Of a DNA stretch of 64,000 bases, positions 54,518-63,862 are shown one piece after another. The translations under genes and the position numbers were made by a program. Location of the stretch: NCBI RefSeq assembly GCF_006443685.1, contig NZ_VFYP01000001.1, positions 124,001 to 188,000 of the forward strand, read 5' to 3'. The stretch is from Rhizobium glycinendophyticum. GTDB lineage: Bacteria > Pseudomonadota > Alphaproteobacteria > Rhizobiales > Rhizobiaceae. The notes under the pieces are model-generated. The model searched no databases, was not told the origin of the DNA, and saw nothing but the letters and a program-made list of their open reading frames with translations. Within the stretch, counting starts at the first letter, position 1. Every line of letters starts with the position of its first letter.

Positions 54518-55111
54518 TCAGGTCGCGGCCGTCGCCGGACCCACGATGGCAGCGCCGACAAGCGCTCGCGCCGCAAGCCCGGCTTCGCGAAAATAGCCCG
54601 GGTCGCGATAGAGCATGGCCTGGCTGAAGGCGCCGTCGATCAGCAGGCAAACCTGTCTGGCGAGGCGCGTCGGCTCCTGCACGCCATTCTCGGCAAGGAT
54701 CTCCGCAAACCAGGCTTCGACCCTCTTCTTGTGCTCGACGCCGATCTTGAGGGCCGGATGCCCCGGCTGGTTGACCAGCTCCGCCGCCGTGCGCAGGAAG
54801 CCGCAGCCCTTCCATCCAGGCTTGCCCGCCTCGGTCGCAAGATGCTCGAAGATCGCCCCGATCCGCTCGGCAACCCCGCCTTCTGCCTCCCCATACCACG
54901 CCGCATAGCGCTGCAGGTTCGGATGGTCCCGCAGCCGCAGGTAATCGGCAATCAGCTCGTCCTTGCTCTTGAAGTGATAGTAGAGCGACCGCTTGGTCAG
55001 TCCTGCAGCCTCCGCCACGGCATCGACGCTCACCGCCCGGATACCCTCGCGGTAGAACAGCCGGTTGGCCGCATCGATGATCGTATCGCGGGTCGAACGT
55101 TCGCTCGTCAT
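54518..55111 (-). CDS. TetR-family transcriptional regulator
   Basis: A 197-residue protein from ATG at 55111. The N-terminal helix-turn-helix is TRDTIIDAANRLFYREGIRAVSVDAVAEAAGLTKRSLYYHF. The C-terminal ligand-binding domain contains GCGFLRTAAELVNQPGHPAL. The frame to 55360 crosses the operator and the divergent gene and is rejected. A perfect palindrome at 55120-55143 lies between it and the divergent hydrolase gene, so it probably represses both. The ligand is unknown. Confidence 0.92.
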   Translation of the reverse strand: MTSERSTRDTIIDAANRLFYREGIRAVSVDAVAEAAGLTKRSLYYHFKSKDELIADYLRLRDHPNLQRYAAWYGEAEGGVAERIGAIFEHLATEAGKPGWKGCGFLRTAAELVNQPGHPALKIGVEHKKRVEAWFAEILAENGVQEPTRLARQVCLLIDGAFSQAMLYRDPGYFREAGLAARALVGAAIVGPATAAT

Positions 55112-55119
55112 GCGACGAA

Positions 55120-55143
55120 TGTATACTGACCAGTGAGTATACA
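55120..55143. promoter_or_regulatory. Palindromic operator for the TetR regulator
   Basis: TGTATACT (55120-55127), spacer GACCAGTG, AGTATACA (55136-55143): a perfect inverted repeat with a smaller ACTG-AC-CAGT dyad inside. It starts 9 bp upstream of the TetR start codon and faces the divergent hydrolase gene, the classical position for a TetR-type operator. Confidence 0.8.
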
Positions 55144-55189
55144 CAACGCGAAAGAAAGGCGATGCTGCAGGGGCGTCGAGGAGGCCGGT

Positions 55190-56077
55190 ATGGACGGACA
55201 AGAGATCAGGATCGATTGCGCCGACGGGATCAGCCTGGTCGGCCACCTCTGGCCGTCCGCCGAGCCGGCGACAGCGGTCGTCATCGTCAATGCCGCCACC
55301 GGTGTCGCCGCACGCTTCTACCATGCCTATGCCCGCTTCCTCGCCGCGCACGGCTTCCACGCCATCACCTATGATTATCGCGGTATCGGCCAGTCACGGC
55401 CGGAGGTGCTGAAAGGCGTCGTCTTCCGCTGGCGCGACTGGGGCGAGAAGGATTTCGATGCCGTCCTGCATTTCGCCGCCGAGCATTTCCCGCACAGCCC
55501 AGTCTTCGTGGTCGGCCATTCGATCGGTGGTTTCCTGCCGGGCTACGCGGCGCGTGCGCCGCGCATCCGCCGCATGCTCACCATCGGCGCGCAATACGCC
55601 TTCTGGCCCGATTATCGACCTGCCATGCGGCTGCGCTACCTCTGGAAATGGCACCTGGTGATGCCGGCTCTCACCATGACGCTGGGTTATTTCCCGGGCC
55701 GCAGGCTCGGCTGGCTCGAAGACCTGCCCAAGGGTGTCGCCCTCGAATGGGCCTTCCGCGGCCGCCTAATCGAACGGGGCTACACCCCGCAGGAGGCAGC
55801 AGACCTGCGCTCGCGTTTCTCGTCCGTTGCCGCCGAAATCCTCGCGGTCAGCGTGACGGATGACGATTTCGCCACCCCGTCCGCCATGCGCCGCGCCGCG
55901 TCCTATTATGACGGCGCGACCATCGATAAGGTTATGCTGGAGCCGAAAGATGCCGGAAGACCGGAAATCGGTCATTTCGACCTCTTCCGCTCGCGTCATG
56001 AAAACGGCTTCTGGCTCGACACGCTTCTATGGCTGCGTGAAGGTGTCAACCCCTGGCCGCATCGCCGTTTCGATTAA
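55190..56077 (+). CDS. Alpha/beta-fold hydrolase
   Basis: A 295-residue protein from ATG at 55190, which follows GAGGAGG. The alpha/beta hydrolase features are YDYRGIGQS near 65, the nucleophile elbow GHSIGG near 114, and a C-terminal histidine in GHFDLFRSR. The central part is hydrophobic ([14 protein letters not shown]). It resembles a serine esterase or lipase family that includes YheT-like proteins; the substrate is unknown. It is divergent from, and probably repressed by, the TetR gene. Its stop overlaps that of convergent ybaB by 4 bp. Confidence 0.88.
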   Translation: MDGQEIRIDCADGISLVGHLWPSAEPATAVVIVNAATGVAARFYHAYARFLAAHGFHAITYDYRGIGQSRPEVLKGVVFRWRDWGEKDFDAVLHFAAEHFPHSPVFVVGHSIGGFLPGYAARAPRIRRMLTIGAQYAFWPDYRPAMRLRYLWKWHLVMPALTMTLGYFPGRRLGWLEDLPKGVALEWAFRGRLIERGYTPQEAADLRSRFSSVAAEILAVSVTDDDFATPSAMRRAASYYDGATIDKVMLEPKDAGRPEIGHFDLFRSRHENGFWLDTLLWLREGVNPWPHRRFD

Positions 56078-56397
56078 AAAGGCAGCTTCATGCCGGGCGG
56101 CAGCGGAATGCCGGCGGTCACGGATGCCATCTTTTCCTGGGTCTGCGCTTCGACCTTGTCCTTGGCGTCCTTGTGAGCCGCCACAACAAGGTCTTCCAGG
56201 ATCTCGACATCGTCTTCCTTGAACAGCGACGGATCGATCTTGACGCTGCGCAGCTCGCCCTTGCCGGTGAGCACGACGGTCACGAGGCCGCCACCGGACT
56301 TGCCTTCGATTTCGAGAGCGGCGATTTCCGCCTGCATCTTCTCCATCTTGCCCTGCATTTCCTTGACCTTGCCCATCATGCCCATGATGTCGCGCAT
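56074..56397 (-). CDS. ybaB: YbaB/EbfC nucleoid-associated protein
   Basis: A 107-residue protein beginning [28 protein letters not shown], with [20 protein letters not shown] and a C-terminal [19 protein letters not shown]. It is a small dimeric DNA-binding protein, typically cotranscribed with dnaX and recR. Here it follows dnaX by 46 bp, but recR is displaced by more than 2 kb. Confidence 0.95.
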   Translation of the reverse strand: MRDIMGMMGKVKEMQGKMEKMQAEIAALEIEGKSGGGLVTVVLTGKGELRSVKIDPSLFKEDDVEILEDLVVAAHKDAKDKVEAQTQEKMASVTAGIPLPPGMKLPF

Positions 56398-56443
56398 CGT
56401 CGTCTCCTTGGTCTCTTGTCGATTGGTTTGGCGCCCGGCGCCC

Positions 56444-58327
56444 TTAGAATTCGATGTCGTCGCCCGGAAGAATGTCGCCTTCCGCCGATTCCGCCACGGC
56501 TGGCGGGGCTACGACCGACTCGTCGTCTTCGACGGCGCCGGCCTTGATTCGCACGTCGGTAATTTTTGCGCCCGGAAAGCGGGACAGAATCGCCGCCACG
56601 TCGGGGTCTTGTCGCGCATCCAGCAACCGGGCGGCCCGCTTCGAATTCTCCACCTCGACCAGCGTCTGCGAACCGGTCTCGTTCGACAGCGTCACCCACC
56701 AGTTGATCCCGGTCCATTCGGTCAGCCGCAGCTTCAACTCGTTGACGATCGTCGGCGGGCACTGCGATTCCAGCCGCACCTCCAGCCGCCCCGGCTCGAT
56801 CTTCACCAGATGCACGAACTGGCGAAGCTGCGCGCGCAGCACCGGGCTCCTGTTCTTGGTGCAGAGGTCGGCAATGTCGTCGAGCGAATTGACCTGAACG
56901 AGCAGCGCCGGTGCCTCCTGCACCCGAGGCTGAGCCGTCTCCATCGTGCGCGGCAGGGCATCGCCCGCCGGCACACTCTGCAGATGCGCCACGGGCTGGC
57001 TCATCGCCGGGCGGGGGGCGCTATCCGGCGATGGCTGTCCCACCGCCTGCACCCGCATCGCCATGGAAGCACCGCCGCCACCACCGCCGCCATTCGGGCG
57101 CGGTGCCTGAGGCGCGCTGTCAGTGCCATCGCCATTCGACATCTCGAGCAGGCGCCGCGCCGCATCCTCGGGCGACGGCAAATGCGCCGCATGCGCCAGC
57201 CGGATCAGCACCATTTCTGCAGCCCCCGCCGGCCGCGACGAAGCCTCGACCTCGGGAATTCCCTTCAGCAGCATCTGCCACATGCGCGACAGCGTGGTTA
57301 CGGCCACGCTGTCGGCCAATTCGCCACCGCGCACCCGCTCGGCTTCGGAGAGCGACGGGTCCTGCGAGGCCGATGGAATATATTTGAGCCGCGTCACCAG
57401 ATGGGTGAAATCGGCGAGATCGGTGAGAACGACCGACGGGCTGGCGCCTGCCTCATACTGGCTGCCGAATTCCGAAAGTGCGGTCGCCACGTCGCCCCGC
57501 ACCACATGCTCGAAGAGATCGACGATGCGCGCCCGGTCGGCAAGCCCCAGCATGGAACGCACGGCATCGGCATGGACCACGCCGCCGCCATGGGCGATCG
57601 CCTGATCGAGCAGCGACAGTCCGTCGCGGGCCGAGCCTTCGGCAGCGCGTGCGATCATCGCCAGCGCCTCTTCCTCGGCCTCAATGCCTTCCTTCGATGC
57701 AATGGTCGAAAACAGCCCGACAAGATCGCCCGCACTGATCCGCCGCAGGTCGAAGCGCTGGCAGCGGGAGAGAACGGTGATCGGAACCTTGCGGATTTCG
57801 GTCGTCGCGAAGATGAACTTCACATGCTCCGGCGGCTCTTCCAGCGTCTTCAACAGCCCGTTGAAGGCCGCCGTCGACAGCATGTGCACTTCGTCGATAA
57901 TATAGACCTTGTAGCGCGCCGAAACCGGGCGGTAGCGAACCTGCTCGATGATCTCTCGGATATCATCGATACCCGTATGCGAGGCCGCATCCATCTCGAT
58001 CACGTCGACATGCCGGCCTTCCATGATCGCCTGGCAATGTTCGCCGGGGATACGCAGGTCGATCGTCGGCTTGTCGATCTCAGGCGTCTTGTAATTCAGC
58101 GCCCGCGCCAGAATGCGCGCTGTCGTCGTCTTGCCCACGCCGCGCACGCCGGTCAGCATATAGGCCTGCGCAATGCGCCCCGTCTCGAACGCATTGGTCA
58201 GCGTGCGAACCATCGGCTCCTGGCCGACCATCAGATCGGTAAAATCCTTGGGCCGATATTTGCGAGCGAGAACGCGGTATCCGCCGGGGGCGGCCTTGGC
58301 CTCTGCAGTGGGCTCCAAATCGCTCAT
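56444..58327 (-). CDS. dnaX: DNA polymerase III tau/gamma subunit
   Basis: A 627-residue protein from ATG at 58327 ([21 protein letters not shown]). It has the family start [21 protein letters not shown]-loop [12 protein letters not shown], the Walker B/sensor [27 protein letters not shown] and an arginine-finger region. The C-terminal half is disordered and glycine/proline-rich, then helical (tau-type). It is the clamp-loader ATPase of the replisome. The longer frame to 58606 runs through the 4.5S RNA gene and is rejected. Confidence 0.97.
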   Translation of the reverse strand: MSDLEPTAEAKAAPGGYRVLARKYRPKDFTDLMVGQEPMVRTLTNAFETGRIAQAYMLTGVRGVGKTTTARILARALNYKTPEIDKPTIDLRIPGEHCQAIMEGRHVDVIEMDAASHTGIDDIREIIEQVRYRPVSARYKVYIIDEVHMLSTAAFNGLLKTLEEPPEHVKFIFATTEIRKVPITVLSRCQRFDLRRISAGDLVGLFSTIASKEGIEAEEEALAMIARAAEGSARDGLSLLDQAIAHGGGVVHADAVRSMLGLADRARIVDLFEHVVRGDVATALSEFGSQYEAGASPSVVLTDLADFTHLVTRLKYIPSASQDPSLSEAERVRGGELADSVAVTTLSRMWQMLLKGIPEVEASSRPAGAAEMVLIRLAHAAHLPSPEDAARRLLEMSNGDGTDSAPQAPRPNGGGGGGGASMAMRVQAVGQPSPDSAPRPAMSQPVAHLQSVPAGDALPRTMETAQPRVQEAPALLVQVNSLDDIADLCTKNRSPVLRAQLRQFVHLVKIEPGRLEVRLESQCPPTIVNELKLRLTEWTGINWWVTLSNETGSQTLVEVENSKRAARLLDARQDPDVAAILSRFPGAKITDVRIKAGAVEDDESVVAPPAVAESAEGDILPGDDIEF

Positions 58328-58411
58328 CGCGCTGCCAGCTTCCCCTTGCCGCCCGAAGCCGGGCATGGCACGGCCCATGTGAAAAACAGAGGCCGGAAAT
58401 GAAGATGAGGT

Positions 58412-58507
58412 GGGAGGCTGGCACGATGACCCGTGCCGCGCTCGTTGGGGCTGCTTCCTTCCGGACCTGACCCGGTTGGCGAGTGGCTCGTCCACCACCA
58501 ACCTCCC
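58412..58507 (-). ncRNA. ffs: Signal recognition particle 4.5S RNA
   Basis: On the minus strand the segment reads GGGAGGTTGG ... GGTCAGGTCCGGAAGGAAG, then CAGCC ..., and ends in CCAGCCTCCC, which pairs with the 5' end. The internal GGTCAGGTCCGGAAGGAAGC is the universally conserved Ffh-binding domain IV of bacterial SRP RNA. The length of about 96 nt fits the small form. It stands just upstream of dnaX, the usual rhizobial place. End coordinates are approximate by a few bases. Confidence 0.95.
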
Positions 58508-58596
58508 GAGGAGACATATCGGCAATAACGCTGCCAAATGCAAGCCAAGCCAAAAAAAAACTGGTAGGCTCGCAAAAAACGAAAGGGAGAAACGCC

Positions 58597-59004
58597 TTGC
58601 AGCCATTCGTCCTCGACGCGCGTCTTGCTGAAGACAGCGTGTCGATCCTGAAACTCGGCCTCTGTGACCTCCGGCTGGCCAAGGACAGCCGCTGGCCCTG
58701 GCTGATCCTCGTGCCCCAGCGCGCCGATATCTCGGAGGTCTTCGATCTCACCCCGCTCGACCAGGCCATGCTGACCTTCGAGCAGGTGACCGTCGGCGCC
58801 GCCCTGAAGGCCGTGACGGGCGCCGACAAGATCAACATCGCCGCCATTGGCAATATCGTCCGGCAACTCCATGTTCATGTCGTCGCCCGCAGCGAGGACG
58901 ACCCCAACTGGCCGAAACCGATCTGGGGCTATGGGACATCCGTCCCCTATGATCAGTCTGCCTTCGACGCGATGAAAACCCGGATCCTTGAAGCCCTCCA
59001 ATGA
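58597..59004 (+). CDS. HIT family protein
   Basis: A 135-residue protein. The start is TTG at 58597, following a strong GGGAGA ribosome site and giving the family-like N-terminus MQPFVLDARLAEDSVSILKLG. It has SRWPWLILVPQRADISEVFDL and the histidine triad QLHVHVVAR. HIT enzymes hydrolyse nucleotidyl phosphates. The longer frame to 58483 overlaps the SRP RNA gene. The stop overlaps the start of nudC by 4 bp, so the two nucleotide hydrolases are coupled. Confidence 0.9.
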   Translation: MQPFVLDARLAEDSVSILKLGLCDLRLAKDSRWPWLILVPQRADISEVFDLTPLDQAMLTFEQVTVGAALKAVTGADKINIAAIGNIVRQLHVHVVARSEDDPNWPKPIWGYGTSVPYDQSAFDAMKTRILEALQ

Positions 59005-59960
59005 GAAATTCCATTTTTTCCAGCCGCGCACCCCATCTGGAACCCAGCGAACTCACCGCCTTCTCGGGCAACCGACTGGACCGCGACAGCGAGCATCGCG
59101 ACGAGACCTCGCTGGAAACGGCACTGAAGGTCGAGGGCACCCATATCCTCGCCTTTTCCGACACCCAGCTGGTGCTGAAACATGACGGCCAGATCCTTGA
59201 TCCGCTGTTCGCGCCCTATGAGCTGGCAGCCCTCCAGCCGAATTTTGATGACGCCATCCTGCTCGGCCACCAGGCGAGCGGCGAGCCGCGTCTCGCCGTG
59301 CCCGTCGGCCTGAAGCCGGAGGAGTTGTCGGTCGAATTCAAGCCCGCCGATCCGCGCGCCCTCTTTCGCGATGCCCTGGTCGGCGAGGATCTGCTCGGCG
59401 AAGTCGCTCAGGCGCTCAGCCTCCTGCGCTGGAATGCCGACAACAAGTTTTGCGGTCGCTGCAGTGCCCCCATGGAAGGCCGCATCGGCGGCTACAAGCG
59501 GGTCTGCACGGGCTGCGCCCACGAGATTTTCCCACGCACCGATCCGGTGGCCATCATGCTGGTGGTCGATGAAAAGCAGGACCGTTGCCTGCTCGGCCGC
59601 AGCCATCGTTTTCCGCAAGGCATGTATTCGTCGCTCGCCGGTTTCGTTGAGCCGGGCGAGACCATCGAAAACGCCGTACGCCGCGAGACGAAGGAAGAAT
59701 CCGGCATCACCGTCGGCCGCGTCCGCTATCACGCCTCGCAACCCTGGCCGATGCCGCACCAGTTGATGCTCGGCTGCTACGGCGAGGCGACGACGACGGA
59801 GATCGCCTTTGATTCCGTCGAGCTTGAGGATTGTCGCTGGTTCACCCGTGGCGAAATCACCACCATGCTGCAGGAAGGCTCGCATGAGGGGCGCACCCTC
59901 CCCATCGAGGGCACGATAGCCCGCCGTCTGATCACCGACTGGTACGAGTGGCGGCATTAG
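59001..59960 (+). CDS. nudC: NADH pyrophosphatase NudC
   Basis: A 319-residue protein. Its zinc ribbon is C-G-R-C ... C-T-G-C near residues 150-175. The Nudix box is GFVEPGETIENAVRRETKEE (near 213-232), and the downstream SQPWPMPHQLMLG is the NudC-specific segment. It hydrolyses NADH to NMNH and AMP and can remove NAD caps from RNA. It is translationally coupled to the HIT gene and converges with pheA. Confidence 0.95.
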   Translation: MRNSIFSSRAPHLEPSELTAFSGNRLDRDSEHRDETSLETALKVEGTHILAFSDTQLVLKHDGQILDPLFAPYELAALQPNFDDAILLGHQASGEPRLAVPVGLKPEELSVEFKPADPRALFRDALVGEDLLGEVAQALSLLRWNADNKFCGRCSAPMEGRIGGYKRVCTGCAHEIFPRTDPVAIMLVVDEKQDRCLLGRSHRFPQGMYSSLAGFVEPGETIENAVRRETKEESGITVGRVRYHASQPWPMPHQLMLGCYGEATTTEIAFDSVELEDCRWFTRGEITTMLQEGSHEGRTLPIEGTIARRLITDWYEWRH

Positions 59961-59981
59961 GCCGCCATAGCGCGCCGGATT

Positions 59982-60833
59982 TCAGAGCTTCCCCCGCATC
60001 GCATGCGCCTTGTACACGCCGAGAATATGCACCTTCTCTGAGAAGAACCGCAGCTCCTCGATGGCCCGCTTCACCGGCGCATCGTCCGGATGCCCCTCGA
60101 TATCGGCATAGAACTGGGTGGCGATGAACTTGCCGCCGATCTGGTAGCTCTCCAGTTTCGTCATGTTGACGCCGTTCGTGGCAAACCCGCCCATGGCCTT
60201 GTAGAGGGCGGCTGGAATGTTGCGCACATTGAAGACGAAGGTCGTGATGAAACGTTCGTCCGGGCTTGTCCGCTTCGGTTCGGCCTCGTCACGGGAGAGG
60301 ACCACAAAGCGCGTCACATTGTTCTCCGAATCCTCGACATTCTCGGCGAGGATATCGAGGCCATAAAGCGAGGACGCGAGCCGGGGCGCAAGTGCGGCCA
60401 TGCTGCGATCGCCCTTCTCCGCCACCTGCTTGGCCGCCCCCGCCGTATCACCTGCCACCACGGCCTTCCAGCCATGGCTGCGGATGATCTTCCGGCATTG
60501 GCCGAGCGCATGGATATGGCTGTGCACGGTGCGGATCTCATCGAGCCCGACGCCCGGCAGGACCATCAGTTGGAAGCGGATCGGCATGAAATATTCGCCG
60601 ACGATATGCAGGCGCGACAGCGGCAGCAGATAGTGGATATCGGCGACGCGGCCGGCGAGCGTATTCTCGATCGGGATCATTGCCAGATCGACTTCGCCGG
60701 TCTCCAGCGCCACGAAGGCGTCCTCGAAGGTGGCGCAGGGCAGCGGCTCCATGTTCGGGAACATGTCCCGGCACGCCATGTCGGAATTGGCGCCGAAGTC
60801 GCCCTGGAAGGAAATCTTGTTGGTGGGGGCCAA
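59982..60833 (-). CDS. pheA: Prephenate dehydratase
   Basis: A 283-residue monofunctional enzyme. The substrate domain has KISFQGDFGANSDMAC, DLAMIPIENTLAGRV and the conserved threonine in NVTRFVVLSRD. The C-terminal ACT domain (TTFVFNVRNIPAALYKAMGGF ... NMTKLESYQIGG) binds phenylalanine for feedback control. It makes phenylpyruvate in phenylalanine synthesis. No chorismate mutase domain is fused. It follows kdsB by 13 bp. Confidence 0.97.
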   Translation of the reverse strand: MAPTNKISFQGDFGANSDMACRDMFPNMEPLPCATFEDAFVALETGEVDLAMIPIENTLAGRVADIHYLLPLSRLHIVGEYFMPIRFQLMVLPGVGLDEIRTVHSHIHALGQCRKIIRSHGWKAVVAGDTAGAAKQVAEKGDRSMAALAPRLASSLYGLDILAENVEDSENNVTRFVVLSRDEAEPKRTSPDERFITTFVFNVRNIPAALYKAMGGFATNGVNMTKLESYQIGGKFIATQFYADIEGHPDDAPVKRAIEELRFFSEKVHILGVYKAHAMRGKL

Positions 60834-60846
60834 GGGAATGAGGTCC

Positions 60847-61602
60847 TTAATTGGAGGAGGCCGAAAGGATCAGCCGAGCCTTGTCGAGATCGGCAGGCGT
60901 ATCGACGCCAAGCGGCACGGTCTTCACCACCTCGACATCGATGCGCATGCCGGCTTCCAGCGCGCGCAACTGTTCAAGCGACTCCCGTTTTTCCAGGGTC
61001 GAGGGCGAAAGGGTAACGAATCGTTCGAGGGCTTCCCGTCGATAGGCATAGAGGCCGATATGGTGGTAGAGTGGGCCGGCACCATGCGGTGCCGTCGCGC
61101 GGGTAAAATAAAGCGCCCTGAGGCGGCTGTCCGAAACCGGCGATCCGACCACCTTTACGACATTCGGATTGGTCTTTTCATGCTCGTCGACAATCTCGAC
61201 CGTCAGCGTCGCGATATCGACGGACGGATCCTCAAGCGGTCGCAATGCTGCGCGAATGGTCTGCGGATCGATGGTCGGTAGGTCCCCCTGCACATTGATG
61301 ACGATCTTCGCCCGCCCTTCCGGGTCGACCTTGGTCAAAGCCTCGAAGATACGGTCTGAGCCCGACTGGTGGTCGACTCGCGTCATCACCACCTCGAAAC
61401 CGGCAGCCGCGACGGCGTCATAGGTCCGCGGGTCGTCAACGGCAACAATGATTCGCCCGACATCGGCTTCCTGCGCGCGTTTTGCCACCTGCACGATCAT
61501 CGGCAGGCCGGCGATATCGGCCAGCGGCTTGCCCGGCAAACGGGTGGATGCCATGCGGGCGGGGATGAGGACCAGCGTTTCGCCGCCTTTGCCGTTATTC
61601 AT
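60847..61602 (-). CDS. kdsB: 3-deoxy-manno-octulosonate cytidylyltransferase
   Basis: A 251-residue protein with [44 protein letters not shown] and [18 protein letters not shown]. It activates KDO as CMP-KDO for lipopolysaccharide core synthesis. It is the first gene of a leftward kdsB-pheA operon and divergent from the cytochrome c gene, sharing a 155-bp promoter region. Confidence 0.97.
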   Translation of the reverse strand: MNNGKGGETLVLIPARMASTRLPGKPLADIAGLPMIVQVAKRAQEADVGRIIVAVDDPRTYDAVAAAGFEVVMTRVDHQSGSDRIFEALTKVDPEGRAKIVINVQGDLPTIDPQTIRAALRPLEDPSVDIATLTVEIVDEHEKTNPNVVKVVGSPVSDSRLRALYFTRATAPHGAGPLYHHIGLYAYRREALERFVTLSPSTLEKRESLEQLRALEAGMRIDVEVVKTVPLGVDTPADLDKARLILSASSN

Positions 61603-61757
61603 CGTCCTAACCCCTTCAAATCACCGCAGAGAAGTGTCAAAAAGTCCCAGTTGCGGGACCATAATCGTGTTGCATGTGTTATGCAAAAGACATAGGTTCC
61701 GCGCGATTTCAAGATCGTCCGGTTGCTGATCGGCTGGCTGCATGGGGAGCTTTGCAG

Positions 61758-62462
61758 ATGAACTCTAATATGAACATGGCCGTTGGTGCCTTCCTCGGCA
61801 CCGTTTTCGTGCTGATGTCTGTGTCCATCGCCTCGGAAGGTATCTTCCATTCGGAAGTGCCGGAGAAGGAAGGCTTCGCTATCGTGGCAGAAGCCACCGA
61901 AGCACCGGCTGCAGAAGAAGCCGCGGCTGCAACGCCGATCGCCGTCCTGCTGGCCAGCGCCGATCCCAAGGCCGGTGAGGGCGTTTTCAAGAAGTGTGCG
62001 AGCTGTCATAGCGTCGAGAAGGGCGGACCGAACAAGGTCGGCCCGGATCTGTGGGGCGTTGTCGGCCGTCCGATCGCCAGCCACGAAGGCTTCAGCTATT
62101 CGGCCGCCATCACCGAATTCTCCAAGGGTAACTCCGAACACTGGACATTCGACCACCTCAACGCCTTCCTGACCGCGCCGAAGAAGCATATCCCCGGCAC
62201 TGCCATGGGCTTCGCGGGACTCAAGAAGGATGACGAGCGCGCCAACCTGATCAGCTATCTGAACACGCAGTCCGATAGCCCACTGCCGCTGCCGGCTCCT
62301 GACGCTGCGGCGGCACCTGCCGCCGATGCTGCACCGGCCGATGCCGCTGCGGCACCTGCCGAGGCCCCCGCAGAAGCCGCTCCTGCTGCACCTGCGGAAG
62401 CTCCGGCTGACGCTCCTGCTGCTCCGGCGGAACCTGCTCCGGCTCAGCCTGCAACGCCGTAA
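61758..62462 (+). CDS. cycM: Membrane-anchored cytochrome c (CycM type)
   Basis: A 234-residue protein from ATG at 61758, after GGGAG. An uncleaved N-terminal anchor spans about residues 7-25. An Ala/Glu-rich linker precedes a class I cytochrome c domain with haem site C80-ASC-H84 (CASCH), [10 protein letters not shown] and the axial methionine in PGTAMGF. The last 60 residues are an Ala/Pro/Asp-rich tail. It probably carries electrons to terminal oxidases at the periplasmic membrane face. The tail is unusually long and may be species-specific. A strong terminator follows. Confidence 0.93.
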   Translation: MNSNMNMAVGAFLGTVFVLMSVSIASEGIFHSEVPEKEGFAIVAEATEAPAAEEAAAATPIAVLLASADPKAGEGVFKKCASCHSVEKGGPNKVGPDLWGVVGRPIASHEGFSYSAAITEFSKGNSEHWTFDHLNAFLTAPKKHIPGTAMGFAGLKKDDERANLISYLNTQSDSPLPLPAPDAAAAPAADAAPADAAAAPAEAPAEAAPAAPAEAPADAPAAPAEPAPAQPATP

Positions 62463-62501
62463 TCGGCGCGGACGGATCGGTCCTGATCCTGTGCAATCAT
62501 T

Positions 62502-62534
62502 CGCCCGGCCCTCGTGGTCGGGCGTTTTCGTTTT
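62502..62534 (+). terminator. Rho-independent terminator of cycM
   Basis: CGCCCGGCC (62502-62510), loop CTCGT, GGTCGGGCG (62516-62524), then TTTTCGTTTT. It lies 40 bp after the cycM stop, before the convergent transporter gene. Confidence 0.9.
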
Positions 62535-62540
62535 GACACA

Positions 62541-63485
62541 TCAGAGCAGGAACAGTGCCCAGAGGGAGACGGTGAGCACCCCGACGGCGGTGGAGAGCGT
62601 AATGACGGATGCAGCCAGCCCCTGACCGACGCCGAAGCGGTTGGCGATCAGCCAGGCATTGATCCCCGTCGGCACCGAGGATGTCAGCACCAGCGCTGCC
62701 GTCCATTGCGGCGAAAGTCCAAGCAGATGTGACGTCAGCCAGACCGATGCCGGCATCACCACCAGCTTTACCGCTGAAATCGTGCTGGCGATCCGGACAT
62801 TGCCGAGCATCCCGTATTTGTTGAGCGTCATGCCGAGCGATATCAGGGCAAGCGGTGCCGCGGTGCCCGCCACCTGACCCACCAGTCCGTCGATCATCTT
62901 CGGCAGCGGCCCGCCGATGATCTGCACCACCATGCCGGCAACAAGGCCGATCACCAACGGATTGCGCAGGAGGTTGAGGCCAACCTGTCGCGAAACCGCG
63001 AGGATGCCCTGTGACGGCTGGCCGCTCGTTTTCTGCTCGGCCCGCTCCATCAGCACCGTCCCGATGATCATCATCAGCGGCAGATGGATGGCGAGCAGGA
63101 TCGACATCGCGACGATCCCCTCCGGCCCCACCGTTCGTTCCACCAGCGGGAGGCCGATGAAGACGTTGTTGGCGAAAGCCGCGGACACGCCTGCCAGCAC
63201 GCCCTCCCTCCGATCTCGTCCGAAAAGTCGGGTTGCGATCAGATGGCCGATGGTCCAGGCGATGAGCACGCCGGCAAAATAGGAGACCCACAACCTGAAC
63301 GGCGAAGCGCCGTGAAAATCGGCATTGGCAATGGTCCGGAACAACAACATCGGCACGGCGACGTTGAAGACGAAGGCACCCAGCCCGTCGCCCACCGCTG
63401 TCGATAGGATCTTGAACCTCACCAGCATCCAGCCAAACAGAATGAGGATGAAGATTGGCAGGACGTCTTGGGCAATGGCAGTCAT
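62541..63485 (-). CDS. AEC family transporter (auxin efflux carrier-like)
   Basis: A 314-residue protein with about ten hydrophobic segments in two repeats of five. It begins MTAIAQDVLPIFILILFGWM and has FVFNVAVPMLLFRTIA, SAAFANNVFIGLPLVERTVG and LNLLRNPLVIGLVAG, all typical of AEC/MdcF transporters. Relatives carry malonate, malate or other organic acids; the substrate here is unknown. It converges with cycM and is divergent from the adenosine-kinase-like gene. Confidence 0.9.
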   Translation of the reverse strand: MTAIAQDVLPIFILILFGWMLVRFKILSTAVGDGLGAFVFNVAVPMLLFRTIANADFHGASPFRLWVSYFAGVLIAWTIGHLIATRLFGRDRREGVLAGVSAAFANNVFIGLPLVERTVGPEGIVAMSILLAIHLPLMMIIGTVLMERAEQKTSGQPSQGILAVSRQVGLNLLRNPLVIGLVAGMVVQIIGGPLPKMIDGLVGQVAGTAAPLALISLGMTLNKYGMLGNVRIASTISAVKLVVMPASVWLTSHLLGLSPQWTAALVLTSSVPTGINAWLIANRFGVGQGLAASVITLSTAVGVLTVSLWALFLL

Positions 63486-63862
63486 GAAAGGTCGATTCGG
63501 TTGAGAAACATCCTGTATTGATAGGGTGAGGGCGCCGCAGCGCCAACCGCAAACCTGTCCTCGTGACAGGTCCGGTGAACCGATAAATCCGTCTTCGATA
63601 CCCTCAGAACGTCAAAAAGCAGGCCATGCCTGCTTTTTCGCCCGGTTGATCCGGAATCTGGGTCGCCGCCAGTACATCCGTGGTCGGCACCCGAAAGAAA
63701 AGCCGTCATGGCTTTCGCCAACAGCGGGGGAGCGCCATCAGCAAGCCCTCGATAGCGTGGATGAATGACATCGAAATGACAGTCTTGCCGGCCGCGTCTT
63801 TTCGCTTTCCTAACCCATAAAAACGACTATGACCGTCGAGCGACAAATTCGGAGCCCCTTCC
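63486..63862. other. Divergent intergenic region with an internal bidirectional terminator
   Basis: About 377 bp without a supported gene. It contains the perfect hairpin at 63614-63638 described below and a second small hairpin AAAGCC-GTCAT-GGCTTT near 63700-63716. Because both flanking genes read outward, a terminator here implies an extra short transcript. Confidence 0.45.
63614..63638. terminator. Bidirectional terminator-like hairpin
   Basis: AAAAAGCAGGC (63614-63624), loop CAT, GCCTGCTTTTT (63628-63638): a perfect 11-bp stem with T-runs on both strands. It could end a transcript from either side. Confidence 0.7.
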
